From positions 62,001 to 126,000 of the forward strand of contig CAKZPV010000049.1 in the NCBI GenBank assembly GCA_937139405.1: a stretch of DNA of 64,000 bases, read 5' to 3'. The position numbers and the translations under genes were made by a program. Positions 24,371-33,588 of the stretch are shown one piece after another; position 1 is the stretch's first letter, and the number at the start of each line of letters is the position of its first letter. The DNA is from an uncultured Nitrospirota bacterium (GTDB lineage Bacteria; Nitrospirota; Nitrospiria; Nitrospirales; UBA8639). The notes beneath the pieces are model-generated. The model made no database searches. It was given only the letters and a program-made list of their open reading frames with translations, and was not told where the DNA came from.

Positions 24371-24445
24371 TGGAGCCGGCGAGTGGGATTGAACCACCGA
24401 CCAACGATTTACGAAACCGTTGCTCTACCACTGAGCTACGCCGGC
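24371..24445 (-). tRNA. tRNA-Thr (CGT)
   Basis: The reverse strand folds as a full tRNA: acceptor GCCGGCG/CGCCGGC, D arm GCTC...GAGC, anticodon stem ACGGT/ATCGT with loop TTCGTAA, and T arm with GGTTCAATCC. The anticodon is CGT, reading ACG (Thr). CCA is encoded at the 3' end. The 3' end faces the accessory region to its left. Confidence 0.95.
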
Positions 24446-24681
24446 TAAAAACAGGAAGTGAGAAGCAAGAAAATTTCAAACAATTGGGAACACAATGCTA
24501 AAACACTGCATTTGTGGTCATTTATACCTTTCGTCACTTGGCATCGTCAACTAAAGCTGCGGGCAATAAGGAGGCGCGTCACTATTCTTCCCCTGGTCTC
24601 ACTCCTTCTCCTTACATTGACATGCGTGGAAAGATCGCCTAATTTCCTATGAGGAATTTTAGTAAAAGATTTGGGGAAATT

Positions 24682-25161
24682 ATGAAGAATGTGGGTAAAT
24701 CTATTGCTAAAAGTAGCTTGGTAGTACTGGGAATACTATTGCTCATGATTCCTGTGTATGCCGGATCAGACTTTCAGGTTGAAAAAGTTGTTATTTCCAG
24801 GGATATCTCCAATCGAAACCCTGTAGGCATATTCTCTCCTTTCGCTTATTGCGAAAAGGACAAAAATGGCCAAGCCGCCATTCCTATGGTCAAAACCAGT
24901 CAAACATCTCAAGTGGTTTTTTGGACGAAAGTCGTCGCAGCAACCCAGGGGACATTACGGCATAGCTGGCATCATCAGATAGAAGGAACCTGGACCAAAG
25001 TCTCGGAAGTGAATCTTTCCATCCGCCCCTCATCAGGGTATCGGATGTGGAGCTTGAAATCTCTAAAACCTGAAATCCATTCAGGCGAATGGATGATCGT
25101 GGTGGCCCCCTCGAATACCCCTGAAGACATTCTTTGTATCACCCGATTCACGGTACAATAA
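24682..25161 (+). CDS. Exported DUF2914 protein
   Basis: A 159-residue protein starting at the ATG that follows GGGGAAATT; an ATG 33 bases earlier has no ribosome binding site. A signal peptide (SSLVVLGILLLMIPVYAG) is followed by a small beta domain. Its pattern of FWTKVVAATQGTLRHSW, a Ser-Gly-Tyr-Arg-Met-Trp-Ser-like strand and SGEWMIVV is that of DUF2914. The function is unknown; family members are exported and often found near lipid or respiratory genes. It stands alone between the tRNA and the prenyltransferase gene. Confidence 0.68.
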   Translation: MKNVGKSIAKSSLVVLGILLLMIPVYAGSDFQVEKVVISRDISNRNPVGIFSPFAYCEKDKNGQAAIPMVKTSQTSQVVFWTKVVAATQGTLRHSWHHQIEGTWTKVSEVNLSIRPSSGYRMWSLKSLKPEIHSGEWMIVVAPSNTPEDILCITRFTVQ

Positions 25162-25256
25162 AGAAACCAACGTTACGAGATTAATTTTCTTACTTCTCAA
25201 CTGAGGGTTCTCTCGTTTCTGTCTGATTTCAAACAAAACTATTTTCTAATCTATTA

Positions 25257-26141
25257 ATGACAGCCTTCTCGCCTTCTGAATCTTCTGAGTCCACACCTCG
25301 GCTCCTAGCCTTTGCTAATCTTATTCGGCTATTTAACCAGACGGGGACTCTCTTGTTACTCTTTCCTACTTTGTGGTCCCTCGTCCTTGCTTCACAAGGG
25401 TTGCCATCGCTAAAGCTACTTATCATTTTTGTCATAGGATCTTTTCTTATGCGCAGCGCTGGAGTGATTATGAATGACCTTGCAGATCGCTCCTATGACG
25501 GACGAGTGGAACGAACCCGCCACCGCCCATTAGTATCAGGACAGTTACGCCCAAAGCATGCGATGGGGTTTTTACTCATATTACTTTTTAGCGCAACTGG
25601 ACTCCTGTGGTTTCTGAACCCTCTCACCTGGGCCCTAAGCCCAATCGCATTGTTCCTCGCCGGGTTATATCCCTTCTGTAAGCGATTCCTTCATATTCCG
25701 CAATTAATACTTGGGGTAGCCTTTGGCTGGGGGGGGGTCATGGCTTGGGCTGCTGTTCGTAATGAATTAGAGCCAGGAACCTGGCTGCTGTTCGCAGCTA
25801 CGATTTGTTGGGCTATTGTCTACGATACAATTTATGCCGTTCAGGATAGAGAAGATGATAAAAAAATCGGTGTCAAATCCTCCGCCATCTTATTTGGCTC
25901 CTACACCTGGCTTGGTGTGGGCTTTGCCACCTGTTCCATGCTATTTTTTCTATCGGTAGCCGGCAAGATCAGTAATCTTGGAGCCGAATACTCTGTGGGG
26001 TTAATCTTGATAGCCCTTCTCATGGCCTATCAGATCGTCCTTCTTCGCTCAGAGATTACCTCTCAACGGGCTTTCATGCTATTCAAACAACATTGCTGGA
26101 TAGGAGCGATTGTCCTCGTTGGAATATTCCTAGGCACTTAG
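25257..26141 (+). CDS. UbiA-family aromatic prenyltransferase (UbiA/MqnP type)
   Basis: A 294-residue integral membrane protein with about eight hydrophobic helices. The first Asp-rich motif NDLADRSYD lies at 73-81 and the second, YAVQDREDDKKIGVKS, near 195. Both coordinate magnesium and the prenyl diphosphate. RTRHRPLVSGQ after the first motif is typical of the 4-hydroxybenzoate prenyltransferase branch, which also includes MqnP of the futalosine menaquinone route. In a Nitrospira-like organism that uses menaquinone, MqnP is the more likely role, but sequence alone does not settle it. It lies tail-to-tail with the respiratory operon. Confidence 0.82.
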   Translation: MTAFSPSESSESTPRLLAFANLIRLFNQTGTLLLLFPTLWSLVLASQGLPSLKLLIIFVIGSFLMRSAGVIMNDLADRSYDGRVERTRHRPLVSGQLRPKHAMGFLLILLFSATGLLWFLNPLTWALSPIALFLAGLYPFCKRFLHIPQLILGVAFGWGGVMAWAAVRNELEPGTWLLFAATICWAIVYDTIYAVQDREDDKKIGVKSSAILFGSYTWLGVGFATCSMLFFLSVAGKISNLGAEYSVGLILIALLMAYQIVLLRSEITSQRAFMLFKQHCWIGAIVLVGIFLGT

Positions 26142-26238
26142 TAATTCTCCAATGAATGAACACGACAAGGCACAATTAAGAAATAAGGAAATGGGCGTGG
26201 CAATGCCTAATAGAGGAAAGAGGAAACTAAATTAAAAA

Positions 26239-27273
26239 TTATTCCGCTTCAGGAACAGGCGCCTCAGGTATGGGAGCCCGCAACGTCCCAAGGTAATAAG
26301 TTAAGGCCCTGGCATCTGCATCCGAAGCACCTAAGTTAGGCATCCGTGTATGTTTTTTCATCGCTTGAGGATTGCGGATCCATCGATAAATCCATGTTGG
26401 ATTCAATCGAAACCCGGCACGGTCTAATGTTGGACCGACCAACCCACCAACATCATTAATACTATGACAGCCATTACAGCCATAGGTGTCAGTATACAGC
26501 TTTTTTCCCAAATCAACTTGTTGAGCCAAATCAGCCTCAGAAATAGTCAGGTCCGGGCGTTCAATGCGAGTTTTTTTCGGACGCTTAGAAAAATACTCAA
26601 ATGCAGCTTTGGCTTTTTCAAATTTTCCGTTGGCTGTTAGAAATGCCGCCTCTTCTGGAAGCGTGATGTCTTCAGGTTCGTAGTCCTCAAGTTGCTCATC
26701 GGTCAAGGTCTCCTCATACGCCTCTTGAGCCGCTTCGGCTTTTTCAGTGGCAGCCTCATAAGCTGCTTGGGCCGCTTCCATTTCTGGTTTTGCGGCTTGG
26801 TAAGCCTCTTCTAATTCTTTTTTGCGGCCAACCATATCAAAGGTCAAAGACATGCCATGGAGGGTCCGAACATGAGCAACAATCCCCCAAATTTCTTCTT
26901 CAGATAGCGTATACTTAAATGTCGGCATGGTAGAAACAGCAAAATAATTGTCATCATCTAAGACGACTGGATCTTCCGTATCACGCATGTCTCGATAGAC
27001 GGTATCAAATATTTCTTTGTCGCTGAAAGTTGACATCTCTGCATTCGAAGCCAAGTTTTTTGGACGTGGGTCAGGCATCCGGTCCCAATTAAACCCTTCA
27101 CCCTGCTGTCCTGAATCTCCATGACAATGGCTACAATAATGGTGGTATAGTTTTTTGCCTTTGGCCGTTTTTTCATCACCTGCGCAGCCATAAAAGACAA
27201 AACTGGCGATCAGGCCTATTCCGAAAAATTTCAAAAAGGTATTCGTAATCATACCCTTGGCCATCCGTTTCAT
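26239..27273 (-). CDS. Dihaem c-type cytochrome lipoprotein
   Basis: A 344-residue exported protein with a lipobox-like FYGC at residue 30 and two haem c sites: CSHCH at 47-51 and CNGCH at 266-270. Likely distal methionines lie in MPTFKYTL and RMPNLG. Between the haem domains is a long Ala/Glu/Lys-rich stretch (about 135-215) expected to form a coiled coil. The ATG overlaps the stop of the upstream gene (ATGA), so it is the last gene of the respiratory operon and is translationally coupled. It is probably an electron carrier docked on the membrane complex. Confidence 0.85.
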   Translation of the reverse strand: MKRMAKGMITNTFLKFFGIGLIASFVFYGCAGDEKTAKGKKLYHHYCSHCHGDSGQQGEGFNWDRMPDPRPKNLASNAEMSTFSDKEIFDTVYRDMRDTEDPVVLDDDNYFAVSTMPTFKYTLSEEEIWGIVAHVRTLHGMSLTFDMVGRKKELEEAYQAAKPEMEAAQAAYEAATEKAEAAQEAYEETLTDEQLEDYEPEDITLPEEAAFLTANGKFEKAKAAFEYFSKRPKKTRIERPDLTISEADLAQQVDLGKKLYTDTYGCNGCHSINDVGGLVGPTLDRAGFRLNPTWIYRWIRNPQAMKKHTRMPNLGASDADARALTYYLGTLRAPIPEAPVPEAE

Positions 27274-28109
27274 GCTGATTGGCCCTTTCTCAGTTTCCGT
27301 ACCACAACAAATTCAAATGCGGCGGCCAGAGCCAGCCCAAAAATCACCCAACCGTAAATAGAGTTATCAGCACTAGGTTCAGCTCGAATCGACCACCAAG
27401 ATGATACTGCCTTTTGGCTACCTTTTTCTTTGACCAGGCCATCCACCACAGCCCCGTCCCAAAAAGCAAAAGCGACACTCCTCCACTCGCCAGGCTCTAT
27501 TTGGACGTCTTGTTCATCTTCTGTTTGGAGCGCCCGCGTAAATACCACTTTCCAAGAACCACCTTCCCATGCTCCCGTGGCTTGGACATCTTGCTTCTCT
27601 TGAGCGGCCAAAGTTTTAAATCCCTGGGCACTCATATCAAGCGCTTTCCCATTTTCTTTTTTCCAAAACCAAATATTGACCGGGCCACCTTCAACCTGAA
27701 GCATTGGCTGGCCATGCGCAAAGTGAGCCTTTTTGTCTCCCACCATAAATTCTATTGCAGCAGCATCTTTAGCGTCATCGGTGGGATCTTCATATTCAAC
27801 CAAAATTGCAAGATTTTGCCCATCATGTAAACCTTTGACCTTCACTGATTGAACCGTCACTTCCTGAATACGTTCAGGCCAATGCACTTGTGGGGCTAAT
27901 TTAAAAATAGATTCCGGGACGGCCGACCATTGCGGAGAGTTTGGATCATCTGCCGGAAGGCTGCCTTCAACTTGATACATTCGGATGGAAACACTTCCAG
28001 CGGCTTCATCAGCAGGTGGAGGATCACTGGCAAATCCCACAGTAGAACCGAGTATTCCAGATATTCCTACAAGGGTAACTGTTGCAAGGAATCTCAGTTT
28101 GTTCAGCAT
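27270..28109 (-). CDS. EB_dh-type haem-binding subunit with C-terminal membrane anchor
   Basis: A 279-residue exported protein: signal peptide ending VGFA, a beta-sandwich region (residues 45-245) and a single C-terminal helix (YGWVIFGLALAAAFEFVVV). The middle part (VKGLHDGQNLAILVEYEDPT, GQPMLQVEGGPVNIWFW, GEWRSVAFAFWDGA) resembles the ethylbenzene-dehydrogenase haem b domain, as in gamma subunits of type II DMSO-reductase enzymes and proposed NxrC proteins. There is no catalytic molybdenum subunit next to it. In this operon it probably serves as an extra b-haem electron-transfer subunit. Confidence 0.75.
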   Translation of the reverse strand: MLNKLRFLATVTLVGISGILGSTVGFASDPPPADEAAGSVSIRMYQVEGSLPADDPNSPQWSAVPESIFKLAPQVHWPERIQEVTVQSVKVKGLHDGQNLAILVEYEDPTDDAKDAAAIEFMVGDKKAHFAHGQPMLQVEGGPVNIWFWKKENGKALDMSAQGFKTLAAQEKQDVQATGAWEGGSWKVVFTRALQTEDEQDVQIEPGEWRSVAFAFWDGAVVDGLVKEKGSQKAVSSWWSIRAEPSADNSIYGWVIFGLALAAAFEFVVVRKLRKGQSA

Positions 28110-28157
28110 GTCATATTCTCCACAAAGACACCGTTCTCAAGTAATGGATGAGGTCCC

Positions 28158-28883
28158 TTAATCGTCTTCTTCCCAAGTCCGGGGAGATTGATGGGCACCA
28201 TCATACTCCCCCATAATAATTTTCCAGATAAACTCATCCGGTAATTCAACTTCCCAGCGAGGCATAGCGGACTTCCACGGCATAGCTTCTACTGGTAAAC
28301 CTACCCCGCCTTTTTTTATCCTCCAGAAAAGATATGATTCTTGTAGTTGGGCGATAGTGCCAGGATCAGCAAAGTTCGCAGGTGGAGGATTAAAGCCTTT
28401 CGCTGCTGGGCCTTTCCCATCATAGTTCGCTCCATGACAAGGCGAGCAATAGGCCGCATACAGCCCTTTCCCCATATTAATGTTGGCTTCATTATTCTGA
28501 TACGGATTGGCCAACCCTACAAACTCCCCAGGTGGGGCAGGGTGAATCGTCCGATTTTCCCCAGGAGGAAGATCGCTAGGAGCTAAACTCGTATAGGTTT
28601 GCCACCCGACTAATAAGGGAAATAATACCAAGACCGCGAGCCGTGCCAATTTTCCGGTTCCCGACTGGCCCTCACCCGATAAGAATCGAAAAACAGGACC
28701 CATGAGAGACTCCAGCGAGGAGGCGCTCATCGTTCCATAAAGCATGATTCCGCTAAAAGCTAGGGTCATATAGAGATAAATTAAACTTGCTGGAAGAGGC
28801 GCCGTAAATAAGGGAAGAATGAATTTCAAAAACACAAACACCCCTGCGAGAAGGATTGCACCGCTCGTGATTGGACCTCTCAT
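28158..28883 (-). CDS. Membrane-bound cytochrome c
   Basis: A 241-residue protein with about three N-terminal membrane helices (residues 5-60 and 85-105) and a periplasmic cytochrome c domain with one CSPCH motif. The tail region (ESYLFWRIKKGG, AMPWKSAMPRW) resembles cytochrome c subunits that dock on quinol-oxidising complexes. It follows the preceding cytochrome c gene after about 30 bases. The exact partner is inferred from gene order. Confidence 0.83.
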   Translation of the reverse strand: MRGPITSGAILLAGVFVFLKFILPLFTAPLPASLIYLYMTLAFSGIMLYGTMSASSLESLMGPVFRFLSGEGQSGTGKLARLAVLVLFPLLVGWQTYTSLAPSDLPPGENRTIHPAPPGEFVGLANPYQNNEANINMGKGLYAAYCSPCHGANYDGKGPAAKGFNPPPANFADPGTIAQLQESYLFWRIKKGGVGLPVEAMPWKSAMPRWEVELPDEFIWKIIMGEYDGAHQSPRTWEEDD

Positions 28884-28913
28884 CTCGTTCCTCCAGTTTT
28901 CCGATGTTCCATC

Positions 28914-29561
28914 TTACGGAGCCACGCCACTTTCTACTAGTACAGAACTCGTAGAACCAGAATTGGCATTCAAGGCAACTTCTACCGTTTCAGTCTGGTC
29001 TTCCTCCGAATCCATAACATCTTCAACCTTTATACTAATAGGCTCTCCACTCATCTTTTGAAGAAAGGCAATCACAGAAAAAATTTCAGGCTTCGTAAGT
29101 CCAATGGGATCTTTATTGATATGGGGCATACGTGCAGGATATTCCTCAGGCTTCGTAGCATGACGGAAATCTAAATAAATGTAAGCTTGCGGTTGGGTGA
29201 GACTCTCATAGAGAAACTCTGGAGCCAACTTAGCTCCAATCCCGTTCAAATCCGGGCATCGAGCTGAGTGACTCGGTCCGATCGAGTGACACAACGCACA
29301 TTGTCCTTTACTAAAGAATATTTTTTGCCCAATGGCCGCTAAATCGTCAGGGCTTTTCACCTTTGCGAGATCGAATTTTTCGATAGCTGGAGGTAAAGAG
29401 GCCACTTGCGGAACACCCAAAGCTATGAGGCTAAAAGAACCCAAAACCATGGCCACAAAACCGACGACCCTGAGAAACATCCCCTTGATAAACAACAGAA
29501 TGAAAATCCCAGCTCCAACAACGCACAGACCAATTATTTGGAGTAACGCAACTTCACTCAT
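28914..29561 (-). CDS. Membrane-bound cytochrome c
   Basis: A 215-residue protein with two N-terminal hydrophobic helices and a monohaem domain (CALCHSIG). A probable distal Met lies in YPARMPHI. The C-terminus is acidic and low in complexity. It starts only a few bases after the end of the upstream bd-like gene, so it should be co-translated with it and may pass electrons to or from it. Confidence 0.83.
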   Translation of the reverse strand: MSEVALLQIIGLCVVGAGIFILLFIKGMFLRVVGFVAMVLGSFSLIALGVPQVASLPPAIEKFDLAKVKSPDDLAAIGQKIFFSKGQCALCHSIGPSHSARCPDLNGIGAKLAPEFLYESLTQPQAYIYLDFRHATKPEEYPARMPHINKDPIGLTKPEIFSVIAFLQKMSGEPISIKVEDVMDSEEDQTETVEVALNANSGSTSSVLVESGVAP

Positions 29562-29567
29562 GATGCC

Positions 29568-31451
29568 TCACTTGTGGTTTTCGAGGATCCCAGATTCAAA
29601 ATTTTCTCCAGAACTTGGTGCCCCGCCAGCCATAGCTGGCGCCCCTCCTGGAGCATCAGCTACCGCGGCTTGAGCCTGCTGAGCCTTTGCCTTATCTCCT
29701 AACGTCGCCACCCAAAAGATAAAGGCGACGAGCAAACAATAGACAAACGTATTCAACGACATAAAAGCAGCCGCATAGCCAAGTGCTGGGGAAAATGCAT
29801 ATTCCGACGTATCTCGCATCACTCCATAAATATGCCAATGGACTCGTGAAGAGGACCGTGCATAACCCATGAGAGACATCAACAGAATCACCATCACGGC
29901 ATTCAGCACCAAACAATACCCGGCTCGTATGGGCATTTTCCCCCAGACCATTTCTGTTGTCGTCTTCGCACTTTTCAACAACAAAGCGGTCAAAGGCGTA
30001 AAGGTCACCATGATAAAACCTACTATGAGGACTTGGGCCACAGAGAAATAATTAATCCGAATAATAGCCGGGACAAAATAACCCCATACCCCTAGAACAA
30101 TCACCGCGATAGCAGCAATAGCCAACAATCCATTCATGATAGCTTTTGCCGCTTTTGCCCACCCAGCAGTTTCTTGTTTCCCCGCGCGCCAATACATAAT
30201 AAAACTCATAAACGTCACGAGGATCATGATATTAGCCACCGTCATTTTGGCAGACATGACGCCGAACACTCCTAGCAACGGATGGTGAGTCCCCCCCATT
30301 TTTTGGGCTTCTGCCAAGCTCGCCACCAATGTATGAGGAGTCATCCACACGCCCAGACATAATAATAAGACGACCAACATCGCCATTATCGGTTTTTTAT
30401 AGGAGTTTTCAGACCCAGGTATCCTATACGTAATACCCATCCAAAAATAATAATTGGCTCCTAGGAAGAGCACACCAATAAGCATCGCTTGGAGAATAAA
30501 CAACCAGGCAAGGAATCCACCCATCAGGGTAATCCCCATCTGCTGGTTATATTGATACACTTCCCGCATTAACCAATAACCGGCGAATGGGAGGGGCAAC
30601 ATCCCAAACACCCCAATAAAGTTTCCGACATAGCCCATCCAATCGTAATGTTCCCGTTCCTCACGGGATACCGCCAAAAGGTATCTGATTCCAGCATAAG
30701 CGCCGACAATAAACCCACCAAGCACCACATTTGCGATGAGTCGGTGAATATTGACTGGCCACCATGTTGGGTTCTGCATCGCCATCCAAGCTCTCGTCCA
30801 TGCGTCACCATCTGCCACGACCACAGGACTTGCCTGGAATGTGGCCCAAGAGTTGGGAACGATCATAATTCCGATGGCAAACAAATTCAGGAGAAACCCT
30901 AGAAAGAGATGAAAGGCTTTTTTATTCCCTTGCATGTAATCCCAGCCATACCAATACATATACAAGGTTGCGGTCTCAGCCAGAAATAACAAGCAATAGA
31001 CGAGGAAAGAAGGGAAAAACATATCGGTGAGATATGCCATCAATTTTGGATACAAACCAATAAGCAAGAAGAGAAGTATGCCACCAAAAAGGGCTGTGGT
31101 GGCATAGGCAGAAGTCAGAAGCTTGGTAAACTCCTTGGCCAACTTGTCATATCGCGCTTCCTTGGTCTTCCAGCCGACAATCTCACACACCCAACCAAAA
31201 ATCGGCACACCCAATACGAACCCCGCCAGCAACAGATGTTGTTGGGCGACAATCCAAACTAAATTTCTACTTCCAATTCCTGGAACATCACGATACTCTA
31301 CAGACATGGCTTTGGTATCAGCCCCAGCCGCCAAGGCTATGACCGGAAGCAACAAGACAGAGAGGAAACTCACCCACTTAAAGATCGTTGGCATCTTTTC
31401 CAGCAAAGTCTTGACGTTTGATTCCTGTATGTAGTTGGCCGATTTCATCAC
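29568..31451 (-). CDS. Cytochrome bd-like oxidase subunit I (copy 2 of the operon)
   Basis: A 627-residue polytopic protein with about fourteen hydrophobic segments, related to CydA but longer. The N-terminal pattern VWIVAQQHLLLAGFVLG and NIHRLIANVVLGGFIVG match the region of CydA that binds haem b. The GRQPW quinol-loop motif of classical CydA is not visible, so a role as a plain quinol oxidase is doubtful. Proteins of this type are known in Nitrospira, where they are discussed as unusual terminal oxidases or complex III-associated subunits. The C-terminus is Ala/Gly-rich. A shorter relative lies earlier in the same operon. Confidence 0.82.
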   Translation of the reverse strand: MMKSANYIQESNVKTLLEKMPTIFKWVSFLSVLLLPVIALAAGADTKAMSVEYRDVPGIGSRNLVWIVAQQHLLLAGFVLGVPIFGWVCEIVGWKTKEARYDKLAKEFTKLLTSAYATTALFGGILLFLLIGLYPKLMAYLTDMFFPSFLVYCLLFLAETATLYMYWYGWDYMQGNKKAFHLFLGFLLNLFAIGIMIVPNSWATFQASPVVVADGDAWTRAWMAMQNPTWWPVNIHRLIANVVLGGFIVGAYAGIRYLLAVSREEREHYDWMGYVGNFIGVFGMLPLPFAGYWLMREVYQYNQQMGITLMGGFLAWLFILQAMLIGVLFLGANYYFWMGITYRIPGSENSYKKPIMAMLVVLLLCLGVWMTPHTLVASLAEAQKMGGTHHPLLGVFGVMSAKMTVANIMILVTFMSFIMYWRAGKQETAGWAKAAKAIMNGLLAIAAIAVIVLGVWGYFVPAIIRINYFSVAQVLIVGFIMVTFTPLTALLLKSAKTTTEMVWGKMPIRAGYCLVLNAVMVILLMSLMGYARSSSRVHWHIYGVMRDTSEYAFSPALGYAAAFMSLNTFVYCLLVAFIFWVATLGDKAKAQQAQAAVADAPGGAPAMAGGAPSSGENFESGILENHK

Positions 31452-31560
31452 AAGGCCCCCTTCACTCGTTCATTTTTACGCATCGGAAAAGATTTCGCAT
31501 ACTTATAACGCATGCGGCATTCCTGTTACTAGTTCAGAAAACATTCAATTCCAATTTTCT

Positions 31561-32436
31561 TTATTTTTTTTGTTCTGGTTGCGTCTCTTCGGCAGCAGGC
31601 TCATTTGCCTTTGGATCTTTAGCATCACTTGAGGCACCGCCTTGTTCTTCTTCAAGTTTTTTCACAACTAATTCTGCTTTAGCCAAAACCTTTTCGGTTT
31701 CTTTTAAGACTTTTTTGGGTTCAACCTTTACCTCTTTTTTGCCACTGTTGATAAACTCATATTCTTCATGTGGGTGAGGCGTCGATGCCGGCAACAGAGC
31801 CCAAAAAACAAAGACCAGAACCACTCCTGCCCCGGTAAAAGCGGTCAACAAAAGTGGCTGGTCAGCAGGGATTCGAAGACCATCCCAAAAGTTCGCTCTT
31901 TCCTCTTCTGTTCCATCTAAAGGCTTCGCATCTTTCACAAATGATTGAGTCAGCCAACCAAGTCCGTACAGCCACCCCAAGATACAGAGAATGAGGACTC
32001 CTGATGCCACACTTCCCCACATGACAAGCTCTAAACTAATTTGTTCTGCAAGTGGGATTTCATAGATGCCTTCTTTAATCGAATGGACAATACTTGATGT
32101 CACAGATTTTGCGACTCCTGTTGTCGCTGAAACAATGATTTTGATCAAAGGCAGCACTATGGCTGAAAACACCGCCCATCTAATCCAAAGACCCACGCCG
32201 ATACCTGGTGGCGAGTCAACTTTGAGACGATCAATGAAGACCGTTCTTGCACATAGCCCTAAAGACCAAATATCAATAGGGATAGACACCAATAACAGAA
32301 GAAATAGCCCAGCTCCTCCCCAGGGATGCATATGAGCTGCCAACAGCAACAGGCAGAACACCATTTTAATGGGGAACCCTGTCCAAAAGGTTGGCCAGAA
32401 AATTAGGAGACCCAATTTTATGTTTGACATTGGCAT
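31561..32436 (-). CDS. Membrane protein of the respiratory operon, unknown role
   Basis: A 291-residue protein with about five membrane helices in the first 230 residues and a soluble Lys/Glu-rich tail (VKVEPKKVLKETEKVL) that should be a charged helix. I do not recognise the family. It lies between cytochrome b and the second bd-like gene with eight bases to the former, so it is probably a structural subunit of the same complex. No haem c motif is present. Confidence 0.7.
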   Translation of the reverse strand: MPMSNIKLGLLIFWPTFWTGFPIKMVFCLLLLAAHMHPWGGAGLFLLLLVSIPIDIWSLGLCARTVFIDRLKVDSPPGIGVGLWIRWAVFSAIVLPLIKIIVSATTGVAKSVTSSIVHSIKEGIYEIPLAEQISLELVMWGSVASGVLILCILGWLYGLGWLTQSFVKDAKPLDGTEEERANFWDGLRIPADQPLLLTAFTGAGVVLVFVFWALLPASTPHPHEEYEFINSGKKEVKVEPKKVLKETEKVLAKAELVVKKLEEEQGGASSDAKDPKANEPAAEETQPEQKK

Positions 32437-32443
32437 CAGAAAC

Positions 32444-33556
32444 TTAATGCAAGAAGTCCCGATTGATAATTGCCGAAACCGTAAAGATAAGAATAAAAAC
32501 CATAATCACAGTCCAACCGACTAGGGCTATCGGCCTTTTAAAAAGGTTACGCTCGGGATTGGTATCAATAAATGGCAGGGCAGCAAGGAAAGCCATAAAA
32601 GCCCCCGGAATGGCAATAGCGCCAAGAAATTGACCAAACTCTCCTCCAAACATCTTGAGACGCAACAATTGGAAGAGAAAAAGAAAGTACCATTCCGGTT
32701 CAGGATGATAATCACCAGGATCAGGTGTGGCTTGCTCCAACAAGACAACTGGCTCAATAAACGCTAATGAGCAAATGATCAGGAACACACTGGCCATAGC
32801 CACGATATCTTTCCAGATTTGCCGAGGAAAGAAATAATCCGTCTTGGCCTTAATTTCATCAGGAGTTCCCCTGAATGGTCCAGCAGGACCGGCTTTTCTA
32901 AACAAGAATATGTGAAGACCAGCTAATCCAGCTAACGCGGCAGGCAACACCATCACATGGATGACAAAAAATCGACTCAACGTCATTTGACCGGGAGTGG
33001 GTCCACCCTTGAGGAATCTTGCCATGAAATCCCCAACAATCGGAGTCTTATCCATGATTTCTACGCCCACAACTGTAGCCCAATAGGCCCGCTGGTCCCA
33101 GGGAAGAAGATATCCCGTAAAGCCAAATCCCATCACAATCCCAAAGAGGGCCAATCCAACCAACCAGATGAGTTCTCTAGGTTTTTTATAGGCACCCCAT
33201 AAAAAAACCTGAGACATATGGGCAAACACCATGACCACCATGGCCGATGAGCCCCAAAAATGGTAACTCAGGAGAAACCATCCGTAGTCGACTTCATGAA
33301 TGATGTACTGCGTACTGTCGTAGGCATGGTCGGTACTGGGGACGTAATAAAACATCAGCAAAATCCCAGTGACCACTTGAAGGATAAAGATAAAAAGGAG
33401 AACCGACCCGAAAGCATAGGCCCACCTGGACCCACCAGGAATTGGCTCATTGAGCATTTTAGCCTGAATGGTTTTTAGACCTACCCGTTCATCAACGAAC
33501 TCAATAACCTTTTCAAATGGATTGGGTTGATTGACGGGCTGGGGATCCTGCTGCAT
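32444..33556 (-). CDS. Cytochrome b (bc/b6f-type), fused b6 plus subunit IV form
   Basis: A 370-residue cytochrome b with eight helices. Haem ligands appear as the His pair in LSYHFWGSSAMVV...FAHMS and in FVIHVMVLP...LAGLHIFLF. The quinol-oxidation motif PEWYFLFLFQLLR is intact. It holds both the N-terminal four-helix part and the C-terminal part in one chain. With the Rieske protein upstream and the cytochromes c it makes the core of a quinol:cytochrome c oxidoreductase (complex III), located in the cytoplasmic membrane. Confidence 0.92.
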   Translation of the reverse strand: MQQDPQPVNQPNPFEKVIEFVDERVGLKTIQAKMLNEPIPGGSRWAYAFGSVLLFIFILQVVTGILLMFYYVPSTDHAYDSTQYIIHEVDYGWFLLSYHFWGSSAMVVMVFAHMSQVFLWGAYKKPRELIWLVGLALFGIVMGFGFTGYLLPWDQRAYWATVVGVEIMDKTPIVGDFMARFLKGGPTPGQMTLSRFFVIHVMVLPAALAGLAGLHIFLFRKAGPAGPFRGTPDEIKAKTDYFFPRQIWKDIVAMASVFLIICSLAFIEPVVLLEQATPDPGDYHPEPEWYFLFLFQLLRLKMFGGEFGQFLGAIAIPGAFMAFLAALPFIDTNPERNLFKRPIALVGWTVIMVFILIFTVSAIINRDFLH

Positions 33557-33588
33557 GAAGGAAATTTCCTCGAATTAAAAAACGATTC

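Noticed and set aside
24458-24652. Small ORF with a hydrophobic end after tRNA-Thr
   Set aside because: It has no ribosome binding site, overlaps the start region of the DUF2914 gene and ends abruptly after its hydrophobic part.
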